Assembly (NCBI GenBank): GCA_002163085.1
Contig: MAAJ01000006.1
Location: forward strand, 124,001 to 188,000
DNA length: 64,000 nucleotides
Reading direction: 5' to 3'
Source of the DNA: Methylophaga sp. 42_25_T18
GTDB lineage: Bacteria > Pseudomonadota > Gammaproteobacteria > Nitrosococcales > Methylophagaceae
Part shown: positions 46,951-56,178 of the stretch, one piece after another
Layout: every line of letters starts with the position of its first letter
Numbering within the stretch: position 1 is the first letter of the stretch
Translations under genes and position numbers: made by a program
Notes under the pieces: generated by a model
What the model was told of the DNA's origin: nothing
The model's input: only the letters and a program-made list of their open reading frames with translations
The model's database searches: none

Positions 46951-47038
46951 TACCCCTTTCGCCCAAAGCATAACCTTGTCATAATTTTACTATTAACTTT
47001 GGCACTGCCGCTAAAATATAACAGGAGTATATCAAGCT
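46951..47038 (+). promoter_or_regulatory. Likely promoter region of the flagellar block
   Basis: The 88 bases before the first FliL-like gene contain GCCGCTAA (47007-47014), one base off the sigma28 -10 element GCCGATAA, and a TGGCAC half site, but no complete sigma54 or sigma28 promoter at proper spacing. AACAGGAG at 47021-47028 is a good ribosome site for 47039. The promoter class remains unresolved. Confidence 0.35.
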
Positions 47039-47455
47039 ATGCACAAATCACTCATCACTCTCTTTCTAGTTTGGTTTTCACTGTTTGCAATACCAACATG
47101 GGCTGAAGACGAAGAAGCAGCACCAGCTCAGCAAGCTATTTATTACAAAATCACTGAACCATTCACCATTAACTTTCTAAAACAAAGTCAGCAACAGGTT
47201 CGTTATCTTCAAATAAAAGTCGCATTAATGGCCCATGAACAAAGCATATTAGATAGCGCTGATATGAATTTGCCTATGATTCAGGATTCATTACGCAGCT
47301 TATTTTCTGAGCAGTCAATGGAAAGTATTAGCAGTGTTGAAGGTAGGAAAACGCTGCAAACGTCTACGCTTGATACTATCAATGCAATTTTAAAAGATGA
47401 AACGGGCAAGGGCGATCTTAAAGCCGTCTATTTCACAAGCTTCATCTTACAATAA
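47039..47455 (+). CDS. Secreted FliL-like protein (paralog of FliL)
   Basis: A 138-residue protein with a cleavable signal peptide (cut after TWA, about residue 21) and a FliL domain: YYKITEPFTINF, QVRYLQIKVALMA and a conserved tail LKAVYFTSFILQ. The next gene codes for the same domain (VRYLQIKLKVMAR, LEAVYFTSLIMQ) but with a membrane anchor. FliL surrounds the stator around the flagellar motor in the periplasm and helps torque under load. A soluble periplasmic copy is unusual and may modulate the anchored form. It starts the flagellar block; gap to the second gene is 52 bases. Confidence 0.8.
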   Translation: MHKSLITLFLVWFSLFAIPTWAEDEEAAPAQQAIYYKITEPFTINFLKQSQQQVRYLQIKVALMAHEQSILDSADMNLPMIQDSLRSLFSEQSMESISSVEGRKTLQTSTLDTINAILKDETGKGDLKAVYFTSFILQ

Positions 47456-47507
47456 ACGGGCACAGTAATTGCTTGCTAATCGATAAACTATAAACGGAAC
47501 ATCTTAA

Positions 47508-48023
47508 ATGGCTGAACAAGAACAAAAAGACGATATCGACGTTGTTGAAGAACAGAAAAGTAAACCCAAGCTATTAATTATCATTGCCGTAGTAGTCATC
47601 GTACTTATCGGTGTGGGAGCAATGATGTTTTTAGGGGGTGACGATAAACCAAGTTCAACCGATGATACAGCCGAAGAGGTCACAGCCCCTAAGCAAGCAC
47701 CTATTTATCATGCCGTAGACACGCCTTTTGTTATCAATTTTACTGATCAAAGCCAAGGCGCTGTACGTTACCTGCAGATTAAACTTAAAGTCATGGCGCG
47801 TTCTCAAGCTGTTATTGATGCGTTTACATTACATGACCCTGCTATTCAGCATGAATTATTACTGTTATTTTATGGTCAAAATTATGACGAACTTAATACC
47901 AGTGCAGGTACCAAAGCGCTTCAGCTAGCAACACTCACTAGAATTAATGAGGTATTAAGTACTGATCCGATGCTTGACGGTAACTTAGAAGCCGTTTATT
48001 TCACTAGTTTAATTATGCAGTAA
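47508..48023 (+). CDS. fliL: Flagellar basal-body associated protein FliL
   Basis: A 171-residue inner-membrane protein: charged cytoplasmic N-tail (about 1-22), one membrane helix at about 23-43 (LLIIIAVVVIVLIGVGAM), an acidic linker, and the periplasmic FliL domain (about 70-171). The family core VRYLQIKLKVMARSQAVID is present. It binds the stator and the MS ring and supports high torque. Four bases before fliM, so the genes are coupled. The ATG at 47508 follows an AACGGAAC stretch. Confidence 0.93.
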   Translation: MAEQEQKDDIDVVEEQKSKPKLLIIIAVVVIVLIGVGAMMFLGGDDKPSSTDDTAEEVTAPKQAPIYHAVDTPFVINFTDQSQGAVRYLQIKLKVMARSQAVIDAFTLHDPAIQHELLLLFYGQNYDELNTSAGTKALQLATLTRINEVLSTDPMLDGNLEAVYFTSLIMQ

Positions 48024-48027
48024 CAAT

Positions 48028-49038
48028 ATGGCCGTTCACGACATACTTTCACAAGACGAAGTTGATGCCCTATTAGGAGGCGGCGCTGATGAGGCGTTAG
48101 AAACCGATGAATCTATAGATGACGGCGATGCACGTGACTATGATTTTGGCAATGAAGATCGCATCATTCGCGGTCGCATGCCAACCTTGGAAATGATCAA
48201 TGAACGTTTTAGTCGTCATTTCCGTATTAGCCTGTTCAATATGCTCCGTAGATCTGCTGAGATTTCAGTAGCCGGAATTCAGGTCATGAAATTCTCCGAG
48301 TACATTCATACTCTATTTGTTCCCACCAGCTTAAATTTAATTCATATGCATCCGTTGCGTGGTACCGGACTGGTCGTATTTGAACCTAAACTCGTTTTTA
48401 CTGTTCTAGATAATTACTTTGGTGGTGAAGGTCGTTTTCAAGCCAGAATCGAAGGCCGTGAATTTACCGGTACTGAGCTACGCGTCATTCATATGGTTTT
48501 AGAATTAGTCTTTAAGGATATGACTGATGCATGGTCACCGGTGATGGATATGGAGTTTGAATTTGTTCATCATGAAGTCAATCCGCAGTTTGCCAATATT
48601 GTTACTCCGAGTGAAGTGGTTGTTATCTCCACCTTTCATATTGAGTTAGATGGCGGCGGCGGAGACATTCATGTTTCCTATCCTTACTCCATGCTTGAGC
48701 CTATTCGCGAGTTACTTGATACCGGCTTGCAAAGTGATCGTTCTCAAGATGATGGCCGCTGGACAAAATCCATGCGGGAAGAAATTATGGTCGCCGATGT
48801 AACACTAGCCGCTAATCTCACTGAAACATCATTAAGTCTAAAAAAAGTTTTAGATCTTAAGCCAGGCGATATTATACCGATTGAGATGCCTAAAAATATT
48901 ATCGCTAAGGTTGAAGACATCCCGCTGTTCCGTGCTACTTTTGGCGAACACAAAAGCAATGCCGCATTAAAAATTGTCGATGTCATTGAACATCCAAAAG
49001 ATACTTCTCCACTATTTATTCAACTTCAGAAAGGGTAG
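48028..49038 (+). CDS. fliM: Flagellar motor switch protein FliM
   Basis: A 336-residue switch protein of the C ring. The N-terminal CheY-binding motif LSQDEVDALLGGG (about 6-18) is followed by an acidic linker, the middle domain (RIIRGRMPTLEMINERFSRHFRI at about 48-68; given in part) and the C-terminal SpoA (FliN-like) domain. CheY-P binding to FliM sets motor direction or pausing. Only the encoded CheY and CheZ of this window would act on it. Five bases follow before fliN. Confidence 0.96.
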   Translation: MAVHDILSQDEVDALLGGGADEALETDESIDDGDARDYDFGNEDRIIRGRMPTLEMINERFSRHFRISLFNMLRRSAEISVAGIQVMKFSEYIHTLFVPTSLNLIHMHPLRGTGLVVFEPKLVFTVLDNYFGGEGRFQARIEGREFTGTELRVIHMVLELVFKDMTDAWSPVMDMEFEFVHHEVNPQFANIVTPSEVVVISTFHIELDGGGGDIHVSYPYSMLEPIRELLDTGLQSDRSQDDGRWTKSMREEIMVADVTLAANLTETSLSLKKVLDLKPGDIIPIEMPKNIIAKVEDIPLFRATFGEHKSNAALKIVDVIEHPKDTSPLFIQLQKG

Positions 49039-49043
49039 TAACT

Positions 49044-49502
49044 ATGAGTGAAGATACCCCTCAAGCAGATCAAGATGTTGCCGATGAATGGGCAGCAGCA
49101 TTAGATGAACAAGGGCCAGCAGACAGTGAAGCTGAAGAAGATCCATGGGCAGCAGCGTTAGAAGAACAAGCCGACAGTGAGGCTGAAGAAGCAGCTCAAG
49201 CACCTGTTGCTCAGCTAGCAGATGACTCAACACCAAAATCTGATATTGATTTGGATATGGTGTTGGATATTCCTGTCACCATTTCTATGGAAATTGGCCG
49301 GACTAAAATTAATATCCGTAATTTACTGCAACTCAGTCAGGGCTCAGTTGTTGAACTAGATCGCCTTGCCGGCGAACCTATGGATGTATTGGTCAATGAG
49401 ACTCTAATTGCTCATGGTGAAGTCGTGGTCGTTAATGATAAGTTCGGTATTCGTTTGACCGATGTCATTAGTACCGCTGAACGCATTAAAAAATTACAAT
49501 GA
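49044..49502 (+). CDS. fliN: Flagellar motor switch protein FliN
   Basis: A 152-residue protein with the SpoA domain at about 70-150 (LDMVLDIPVTISMEIGRTK, VVVNDKFGIRLTDVIS) and an unusually long acidic N-terminal region. That region holds two copies of a short unit: EWAAALDEQ (about 13-21) and PWAAALEEQ (about 33-41), the second after an acidic spacer. FliN forms the C-ring base and binds export apparatus FliH. The repeat may bind FliH or CheY-P but is not seen in E. coli FliN. Overlaps fliO by four bases (ATGA). Confidence 0.95.
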   Translation: MSEDTPQADQDVADEWAAALDEQGPADSEAEEDPWAAALEEQADSEAEEAAQAPVAQLADDSTPKSDIDLDMVLDIPVTISMEIGRTKINIRNLLQLSQGSVVELDRLAGEPMDVLVNETLIAHGEVVVVNDKFGIRLTDVISTAERIKKLQ

Positions 49503-49945
49503 CCATGAGTTTTCGTGCAATTTTTTCTGGTTTGATGGTGATTTGGGCTGCTGGTATTTCCGCCGCTGAGACTAGCGATGCCATTACCGCCAAAACATTA
49601 ACAACTCCAACGCTTTCATCAGGTGCCATAGTAGAAACACTGCTAGGATTAACCTTAGTCTTAGCTATTATTATTCTACTTGCATGGTTAATAAAACGGA
49701 CTAACCGTTTTCAAGCAACGGCAAATGGTGAAATGAAAATTATCGCTGGACTGCCCCTTGGCCCTCGCGAACGAGCAATATTATTACAAGTCGGCGAGCA
49801 ACAAATTTTAGTCGGTGTCACCGCTCAGCATGTTCAAACATTGCACATACTTGAAACACCCATTAACACTGAACAAACAAAACGAACTCCTATTGATTTT
49901 GCAGATAAATTTCAACAAATTTTGAAGCAACGGAGTAAATCATGA
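49499..49945 (+). CDS. fliO: Flagellar biosynthetic protein FliO
   Basis: A 148-residue inner-membrane protein. Two ATG codons (49499, 49505) are possible. A membrane helix at about 38-62 ([14 protein letters not shown]) precedes a cytoplasmic domain with [27 protein letters not shown] FliO core (partial: [13 protein letters not shown]). FliO assists assembly of the FliP ring of the flagellar type III export gate. It overlaps fliN and fliP by four bases each, an export-gate operon. Confidence 0.9.
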   Translation: MTMSFRAIFSGLMVIWAAGISAAETSDAITAKTLTTPTLSSGAIVETLLGLTLVLAIIILLAWLIKRTNRFQATANGEMKIIAGLPLGPRERAILLQVGEQQILVGVTAQHVQTLHILETPINTEQTKRTPIDFADKFQQILKQRSKS

Positions 49946-50679
49946 TCCGTTGGTTGATATTATTCAGTCTATTATTTTCACCTTTAATTACTCTGGCCGA
50001 GCCCGGCGTACCGGCGTTAACGGTGACGACCGCTGCCGATGGCGGGCAAAATTACACGGTCACCTTGCAAATCCTAGCGTTAATGACCGTCTTAACGTTG
50101 CTACCCGCCGCGTTAATGATGATGACTTCATTCACCCGAATCATCATTGTGTTATCCATTCTTCGCCAAGCAATGGGCGTACAGTCCACACCCTCAAACC
50201 AAATCTTAGTTGGCTTATCGTTATTTCTAACTTTTTTTATCATGCATCCAGTGTTTGATACCGCTTATCAAAATGGGGTACAACCGTATATGGATGGCGA
50301 GGTCTCTGTGACTAAAGCCATTGAAGATGTGAGCCAACCGTTTAAAGACTTTATGCTGGCTCAAACACGAGAAAGTGATATCGAGTTATTTGCCAGCATT
50401 GCCGGCCACCAAGAGTTAGAATCAGCACAAGATGTACCGTTTAGTTTGCTGTTGCCTGCTTTTGTCACCAGCGAATTAAAAACTGCCTTTCAGATTGGTT
50501 TCTTAATATTTATTCCATTCCTCATCATCGATTTAGTGGTGGCTAGTGTATTAATGGCCATGGGTATGATGATGTTATCGCCGATGTTAATTTCATTGCC
50601 TTTCAAATTAATGTTGTTTGTTCTTATTGATGGCTGGGCCTTATTGATGGGTACATTAGCCTCTAGTTTTTACGTCTAA
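49942..50679 (+). CDS. fliP: Flagellar biosynthetic protein FliP
   Basis: A 245-residue export-gate protein with a cleaved signal peptide (cut near LAEP) and four later membrane helices. Family marks are [20 protein letters not shown] (about 60-80) and [22 protein letters not shown] ([15 protein letters not shown]), [16 protein letters not shown] and [19 protein letters not shown]. It forms a pentameric core with FliQ and FliR in the inner membrane. Length is normal. Confidence 0.96.
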   Translation: MIRWLILFSLLFSPLITLAEPGVPALTVTTAADGGQNYTVTLQILALMTVLTLLPAALMMMTSFTRIIIVLSILRQAMGVQSTPSNQILVGLSLFLTFFIMHPVFDTAYQNGVQPYMDGEVSVTKAIEDVSQPFKDFMLAQTRESDIELFASIAGHQELESAQDVPFSLLLPAFVTSELKTAFQIGFLIFIPFLIIDLVVASVLMAMGMMMLSPMLISLPFKLMLFVLIDGWALLMGTLASSFYV

Positions 50680-50684
50680 GTCCC

Positions 50685-50954
50685 ATGACGCCTGAAACCG
50701 TTTTAACCATCATGCAACAAACCTTACAGGTTATTACCATGTTAATTGCGGTTATCTTGTTGCCGGCCTTGTGTGTCGGTTTATTAGTCGCCATGTTTCA
50801 AGCCGCCACATCGATTAATGAACAGACCTTGAGCTTTATTCCCAAACTTTTGGTCACTATCTTCGTGCTAATATTTGCGGGGCCATGGATGTTAACGTTA
50901 ATAACCGGATATGCTCAACGCATCTTTGAAGACATTCCTTTTCTGATCGGCTAA
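50685..50954 (+). CDS. fliQ: Flagellar biosynthetic protein FliQ
   Basis: An 89-residue protein with two membrane helices (about 16-37 and 54-74) that join FliP and FliR in the export gate. Typical segments are GLLVAMFQAATSINEQTLS and PKLLVTIFVLIFAGPWML. Five bases after fliP and two before fliR. Confidence 0.96.
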   Translation: MTPETVLTIMQQTLQVITMLIAVILLPALCVGLLVAMFQAATSINEQTLSFIPKLLVTIFVLIFAGPWMLTLITGYAQRIFEDIPFLIG

Positions 50955-50956
50955 CC

Positions 50957-51739
50957 ATGCAATTTACTAGTGCTGAAATTACCGGCCTGATTGGTAGTTA
51001 TATTTGGCCATTTTTTCGAATTGCCGCTTTAGTTATGGCTGCACCGATTTTCAGTAGTAACTTTGTTTCAGTACGTAGTCGTTTACTTATTGCCTTGGCG
51101 TTGAGTATTGTGATTGTGCCCACAATTCCTGATGTAGCCCCTGCTGTAGAACCGCTTAGTGGAGCAGGTTTGTTGATCGTAGCCCATCAAATTCTGATTG
51201 GTGTCTGCATGGGCTTTATGTTGCAATTACTGATTAACGCTTTCATCATTGCTGGCCAAATTATCGCTATGCAAATGGGACTCGGTTTTGCTTCCATGAT
51301 AGATCCTCAAAATGGCGTTACCGTTCCCGTGATCAGTCAATTTTATTTAATTTTTGTCACCTTAATTTTCATTAGTCTGAATGGTCATTTAGTGTTAATT
51401 CAAGTACTCAGCGAAAGCTTTGTTACATTGCCCGTATTACCCACAGGGATACCTGTTAACAGCTTTCGTGACATTGTTGCCCAAGCGAGCTGGATGTATG
51501 CGGCTGGCGTCATTATCGCCTTGCCGGCCATCGGTTCATTGATGATGGTTAACTTATCATTTGGCATATTATCTCGTGCCGCACCACAAATCAGTCCCTT
51601 CTCAATCGGCTTCCCCATGACCATTATTCTGGGATTTGCCATTATATTTGTGACCTTGCCCAATATTTCATCACATTTCGTCACCATGACCGATCAAATG
51701 TTACAAATGACACGCGCGCTGGTGCACCCCAATGGCTGA
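50957..51739 (+). CDS. fliR: Flagellar biosynthetic protein FliR
   Basis: A 260-residue inner-membrane protein with about six helices, a single copy in the export gate with FliP and FliQ. Seen: WPFFRIAALVMAAPIFSS, AGQIIAMQMGLGFASMIDP (about 96-114) and ALPAIGSLMMVNLSFGILSR. The final eight bases overlap flhB. Confidence 0.95.
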   Translation: MQFTSAEITGLIGSYIWPFFRIAALVMAAPIFSSNFVSVRSRLLIALALSIVIVPTIPDVAPAVEPLSGAGLLIVAHQILIGVCMGFMLQLLINAFIIAGQIIAMQMGLGFASMIDPQNGVTVPVISQFYLIFVTLIFISLNGHLVLIQVLSESFVTLPVLPTGIPVNSFRDIVAQASWMYAAGVIIALPAIGSLMMVNLSFGILSRAAPQISPFSIGFPMTIILGFAIIFVTLPNISSHFVTMTDQMLQMTRALVHPNG

Positions 51740-52865
51740 ACAAACAGGTCAAGAAAAAACGGAGCAACCCACGGCTAAGCGTCTCATTGAGGCTCGAGAA
51801 AAAGGGCAAGTTCCACGTTCAAAAGAATTTACTACTGTCATGATACTCATTGCCAGTGCGGTAGGGATGCTATTTCTTGGTGAACGCCTGATTCGTAGTA
51901 TCGCCGAAGTAATGAAAGACTCCTTCACCTTCAGTCGTAAAGAAATATTTAATCCGGTCGAATTACCACTTCATTTTCTATCCTCATTGGAAACAATTGC
52001 CTTTGACCTAGGCGCCTTCCTTGCTGTTACTGTATTAGCCGCATTGGTTGCACCGGCGAGTATCGGCGGTTGGAACTTTTCAACTCAAGCGATGGGATTC
52101 AAACCTGAAAAGATGGACCCAATCAAAGGTATGAAAAAGATCTTTGGTCCACAAGGTTTGATCGAACTGGCCAAAGCACTCGGCAAGTTCTTTCTTATCG
52201 GTACTATCGCCACTCTGATCTTATGGAACCTTCGCGACCAATTATTGACACTGGGTAAACAAGAAGTGGAGGTCGCCATGACTGATCTTGGTTATTTAGT
52301 TGTATGGGTATTTTTAGCCCTTTCGTCGAGTCTGATTTTAATTGCCTTAATTGATGTGCCATTTCAACATTGGAATCATAATCGACAACTCAAAATGACC
52401 AAGCAAGAGGTCAAAGACGAAAGTAAAAATACCGATGGTAATCCAGAAATTAAAGGCCGTATTCGTCGTCTACAAATTGAGTTATCACAACAACGCATGA
52501 TGCAAGATATACCACAGGCTGATGTTGTTATTACTAACCCTAGCCACTATGCAGTTGCCTTACGATATGACCAGGCTAGTCCAGGGGCCCCGGTCGTCGT
52601 CGCTAAAGGTGCAGATCTGATTGCGCAACAAATTCGTATGGTTGGCGATGCGAATGAAGTCCCTATTCTAGAAGCACCTCCGCTAACTAGGGCCATTTAT
52701 TACAGCACTGAAATAGGCGATGAGATACCAGCTGGTCTATATATTGCAGTAGCTCAAGTGTTAGCGTTTGTCTTCCAATTACGTCGCTATAACACTCGTG
52801 GTGGCAATAAACCACACATAGACGCGGAGGGCTTAGATATACCAGATGAATTAAAACGAGATTAA
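51732..52865 (+). CDS. flhB: Flagellar export switch protein FlhB
   Basis: A 377-residue export-gate protein: four membrane helices in the first 210 residues, then the cytoplasmic autocleavage domain. The family signature EKTEQPTAKRLIEAREKGQV (about 7-26) and PEKMDPIKGMKKIF are present. The normally invariant cleavage site N-P-T-H reads NPSH here (around residue 270), a conservative Thr-to-Ser change. Cleavage between Asn and Pro switches export from hook to filament parts; whether it occurs with Ser is likely but untested. Six bases before flhA. Confidence 0.94.
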   Translation: MAEQTGQEKTEQPTAKRLIEAREKGQVPRSKEFTTVMILIASAVGMLFLGERLIRSIAEVMKDSFTFSRKEIFNPVELPLHFLSSLETIAFDLGAFLAVTVLAALVAPASIGGWNFSTQAMGFKPEKMDPIKGMKKIFGPQGLIELAKALGKFFLIGTIATLILWNLRDQLLTLGKQEVEVAMTDLGYLVVWVFLALSSSLILIALIDVPFQHWNHNRQLKMTKQEVKDESKNTDGNPEIKGRIRRLQIELSQQRMMQDIPQADVVITNPSHYAVALRYDQASPGAPVVVAKGADLIAQQIRMVGDANEVPILEAPPLTRAIYYSTEIGDEIPAGLYIAVAQVLAFVFQLRRYNTRGGNKPHIDAEGLDIPDELKRD

Positions 52866-52871
52866 ACCTAG

Positions 52872-54956
52872 ATGGAAAACAACGACCTTTTTGCCCGTTT
52901 AAAACCTTTATTAAGCGGAAAGATAGCGGCGCCCATGATGCTGGTTGCATTATTAGCCATGATCGTTTTGCCACTTCCCCCTTTCATGCTCGATATGTTA
53001 TTTAGCTTTAATATCGCGCTCTCCCTTACCATCATGCTGGCCAGCATCTATGTATTGAAACCATTACATTTTGCTGCTTTCCCCAGTATTTTACTTATCG
53101 CTACCCTACTTCGTTTAGCCTTAAATGTAGCTTCCACACGTATCGTATTACTTGAGGGGCATACTGGTACTGCCGCCGCAGGTAATGTCATTGAGGCCTT
53201 TGGTGAGTTTGTTATCGGTGGTAACTACACGGTCGGTTTTGTTGTATTTGCAATTCTGGTCATCATCAACTTTGTAGTTGTCACCAAAGGTGCCACTCGT
53301 ATCGCTGAAGTAAGCGCTCGATTTACCTTAGATTCCATGCCTGGTAAACAAATGGCAATTGATGCCGATCTAAACGCAGGTCTAATTGATCAGGATGAAG
53401 CCCGCAGCCGCCGAAGCGAAATAATGCAAGAGGCCGATTTTTATGGGTCTATGGATGGTGCCAGTAAGTTTGTTCGTGGTGATGCGGTTGCCGGTATCTT
53501 AATTCTATTTATCAATCTCATCGGTGGTTTTATCATTGGTGTTGCTCAGCATGACTTAACTTTCGCCGAGGCTGCTCGTAACTATGCCTTACTGACTATT
53601 GGTGATGGTCTTGTTGCCCAAATTCCTTCTTTATTACTCGCTGCTGCAGCTGGCTTATTAGTGACTCGTTCTACCAAAGAAGAAGATATGGGCGATCAAA
53701 TTGTCGGCCAGTTATTTAAAGAGCCCAAAACATTAGCGGCTACCTCTGCCATCATCGGTGGCATGGGGATAATACCAGGCATGCCTAATGTGCCATTTCT
53801 ACTATTAGCCACGGCAGGTGGAGCTGGCGCCTGGCTGTTAATGCAACGTCAAAAAGCTGCCACAGCGGCAGAGATAATTCAAACAAGCACTCAAACGGAA
53901 ACACCTCGCGAACAACGTGATCTTAGCTGGGACGATCTTAGCCCCGTTGATCCTATCGGTTTAGAAGTGGGCTACCGTCTTATCCCATTGGTCGACAAAA
54001 ATCAGGGCGGCCAGTTAATGAATAGAATCAAGGGAATAAGGAAAAAGATATCTCAGGAATTAGGTTTCTTAATACCGCCAGTACATATTCGTGACAATCT
54101 GGATTTAGCACCCACCGCCTACCAAATTACACTTTTTGGTGTCACGTTTGGTGAAGCTGAAATTCATCCTGAAAGAATGATGGCCATTAACCCTGGTCAA
54201 GTTTTTGGCGAGTTAGACGGCATAAAAAGCAAAGACCCAGCATTTGGTTTAGACGCGGTTTGGATAGAGCCAAGTCAACGCGAACAAGCCCAAGCGCAGG
54301 GTTACACGGTGGTTGATGTAGACACTGTTATTGCCACTCATCTAAGCAAAATCTTACAAAACCATGCTCATGACTTACTGGGCCGAGAAGAAGTTCAGCA
54401 CATACTCGACAACTTAGCTAAGAGTGCGCCAAAGTTGGTAGAAGGCCTAGTTCCAGACATTGTGCCATTGGGAACAGTACAAAAAGTATTACAGAATCTA
54501 TTGGAAGAAAACATTCCAATTCGCGATATTCGCACAATTACCGAAGCTATCTCAGAACAAGCGGGCCGCAACCCGGATCCAGAAACAATTACCGCCTCGA
54601 CCCGCGTTGCGCTAAGCAATTCAATTGTCCAACATTTGAATGGTACCCAAGCGGACCTACCAATTATTACTTTAGACCCTGAAATGGAACAGTTATTGCT
54701 TCAAGCTTTACATGCTACAGATGATGGTAGCGCTAGTTTAGAACCAGGACTCGCTGAGAATATGCATAAGAATTTACAAGAAGCAGCACAACGTCAGGAA
54801 ATGAAAGGAGAATCTTCTATTCTTGTTGTTCAAGCTGGTTTACGTTCTTGGATTTCTCGCTTTATTCGCCATTCGATTCCGGGCTTAAATGTGCTGTCTT
54901 ACAATGAAATCCCCGATGATAAACAAATAAAAATCGTTGCTAACGTTGGTCGTTAG
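52872..54956 (+). CDS. flhA: Flagellar biosynthesis protein FlhA
   Basis: A 694-residue export-gate protein: about eight membrane helices in residues 1-310 with LNVASTRIVLLEGH, FVIGGNYTVGFVVF and the FHIPEP-type region (LDSMPGKQMAIDADLNAG), then a large cytoplasmic ring domain that binds chaperones (LIPPVHIRDNLDL, DPAFGLDAVWIEP, STRVALSNSIVQHL). It couples proton motive force to protein export. 17 bases before flhF. Confidence 0.97.
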   Translation: MENNDLFARLKPLLSGKIAAPMMLVALLAMIVLPLPPFMLDMLFSFNIALSLTIMLASIYVLKPLHFAAFPSILLIATLLRLALNVASTRIVLLEGHTGTAAAGNVIEAFGEFVIGGNYTVGFVVFAILVIINFVVVTKGATRIAEVSARFTLDSMPGKQMAIDADLNAGLIDQDEARSRRSEIMQEADFYGSMDGASKFVRGDAVAGILILFINLIGGFIIGVAQHDLTFAEAARNYALLTIGDGLVAQIPSLLLAAAAGLLVTRSTKEEDMGDQIVGQLFKEPKTLAATSAIIGGMGIIPGMPNVPFLLLATAGGAGAWLLMQRQKAATAAEIIQTSTQTETPREQRDLSWDDLSPVDPIGLEVGYRLIPLVDKNQGGQLMNRIKGIRKKISQELGFLIPPVHIRDNLDLAPTAYQITLFGVTFGEAEIHPERMMAINPGQVFGELDGIKSKDPAFGLDAVWIEPSQREQAQAQGYTVVDVDTVIATHLSKILQNHAHDLLGREEVQHILDNLAKSAPKLVEGLVPDIVPLGTVQKVLQNLLEENIPIRDIRTITEAISEQAGRNPDPETITASTRVALSNSIVQHLNGTQADLPIITLDPEMEQLLLQALHATDDGSASLEPGLAENMHKNLQEAAQRQEMKGESSILVVQAGLRSWISRFIRHSIPGLNVLSYNEIPDDKQIKIVANVGR

Positions 54957-54972
54957 TCTATGAGGTTGAGTT

Positions 54973-56178
54973 ATGAAAATTAAACGTTTCCAAGCTGCAG
55001 ATGTACGTCAAGCCATTCGTGAAGTTCGCGAAGTGCTTGGTCCCGATGCTGTTATCCTTTCTAATACTCGCGTTGATGGTGGTGTTGAAATAGTGGCCGC
55101 TACCGATTATGACGAGAATCAATTTAAACGCAGTGCACCGGCACCCGCTGAACGAGATCGCGTTAATGAAACACCTAAGGTAGAAATTAATCCCGCCAAG
55201 GAGCCTGAACGTGCACCGATTTCGCCACAAGCTAATATCTGGTCGCAAGAACCAACATTAATTCAAATGCGTAAAGAGATTTCAGGTTTAAAAGATATGT
55301 TGCAAAATCAACTATCAGACTTAACCTGGAAAGATATGGAACGTCAAAGTCCAATGCAGGTGCAGTTATTACAACGTCATTTGCAAATGGGGGTGCAAAT
55401 TGATTTAGCCAAACAAATTACCACTAAAATGGGCGAAGTAAGTGATTTAGAAACGGCTTGGCGTCAGTCTCTTGGTGTACTGGCCAGCCAAATAAAGGTT
55501 CAACAAGATGACATTATCAATACCGGTGGCATCTATGCTTTGATCGGCCCAACCGGTGTGGGTAAAACTACGACCATTGCTAAGCTTGCAGCCCGCTGTG
55601 CACTGAAACATGGTGCAAAAAATGTCGCTCTCATTACCACCGATTGTTATCGTATCGGAGGCCAAGAACAGCTGCGCACTTATGCTCGTATTCTAGGCGT
55701 TCCTGTGCGAGTAGCAAAAACCCATCAAGAATTGAGTGATTCCCTTAATGAACTGCTTGATCGTCGCTTTATCCTGATCGATACTGCTGGAATGAATCAA
55801 CGTGATATACAGTTAACCGAAAAGTTTGCTCTGCTTAAACAACAGTCACAACCAATAAAAAATTATTTAACTTTGTCAGCGACCACCCAAACCAGTGGCC
55901 TGAATGATATTATTAGTGCTTTCTCACACCTTGACTTAAGCGGTTGTATTTTGACTAAGACGGATGAATCAAATAGTTTAGGCGGCGCAATTTCAGCGCT
56001 GATCAACCATAACTTACCTTTAGCTTTCATCTGCAATGGTCAGCAAGTACCAGAAGATTTGACCTTGGCAAGACCCAATACACTTGTCAGACAAGCGAGT
56101 GATTTAATGATTAATGATCAACAACAACTGGATCCACAAACCTTATCCAGTTATGGAGGTTTTGCCGCCTATGGCTGA
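54973..56178 (+). CDS. flhF: Flagellar placement GTPase FlhF
   Basis: A 401-residue SRP-type GTPase. MKIKRFQAADVRQAIREV is the typical start, a basic/proline linker follows, and the NG domain covers about 180-395 with G1 GPTGVGKTTTIAKLAAR near 190-206, TDCYRIGGQEQLRTYARIL, DTAGMNQRD and TKTDESNSLG. FlhF marks the pole where the flagellum is built. Overlaps fleN by eight bases; the two act as antagonists in setting flagellar number. Confidence 0.95.
   Translation: MKIKRFQAADVRQAIREVREVLGPDAVILSNTRVDGGVEIVAATDYDENQFKRSAPAPAERDRVNETPKVEINPAKEPERAPISPQANIWSQEPTLIQMRKEISGLKDMLQNQLSDLTWKDMERQSPMQVQLLQRHLQMGVQIDLAKQITTKMGEVSDLETAWRQSLGVLASQIKVQQDDIINTGGIYALIGPTGVGKTTTIAKLAARCALKHGAKNVALITTDCYRIGGQEQLRTYARILGVPVRVAKTHQELSDSLNELLDRRFILIDTAGMNQRDIQLTEKFALLKQQSQPIKNYLTLSATTQTSGLNDIISAFSHLDLSGCILTKTDESNSLGGAISALINHNLPLAFICNGQQVPEDLTLARPNTLVRQASDLMINDQQQLDPQTLSSYGGFAAYG

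Noticed and set aside
46737..46973. 78-residue open frame on the plus strand
   Set aside because: It lies inside and past the palindromic repeat, uses hairpin sequence as codons, and has no ribosome site or recognisable motif.
46981..47038. Sigma54 promoter (TGGCAC half) before the flagellar block
   Set aside because: There is no GC pair at the correct -12 distance; only a partial match, so it is left as unresolved.
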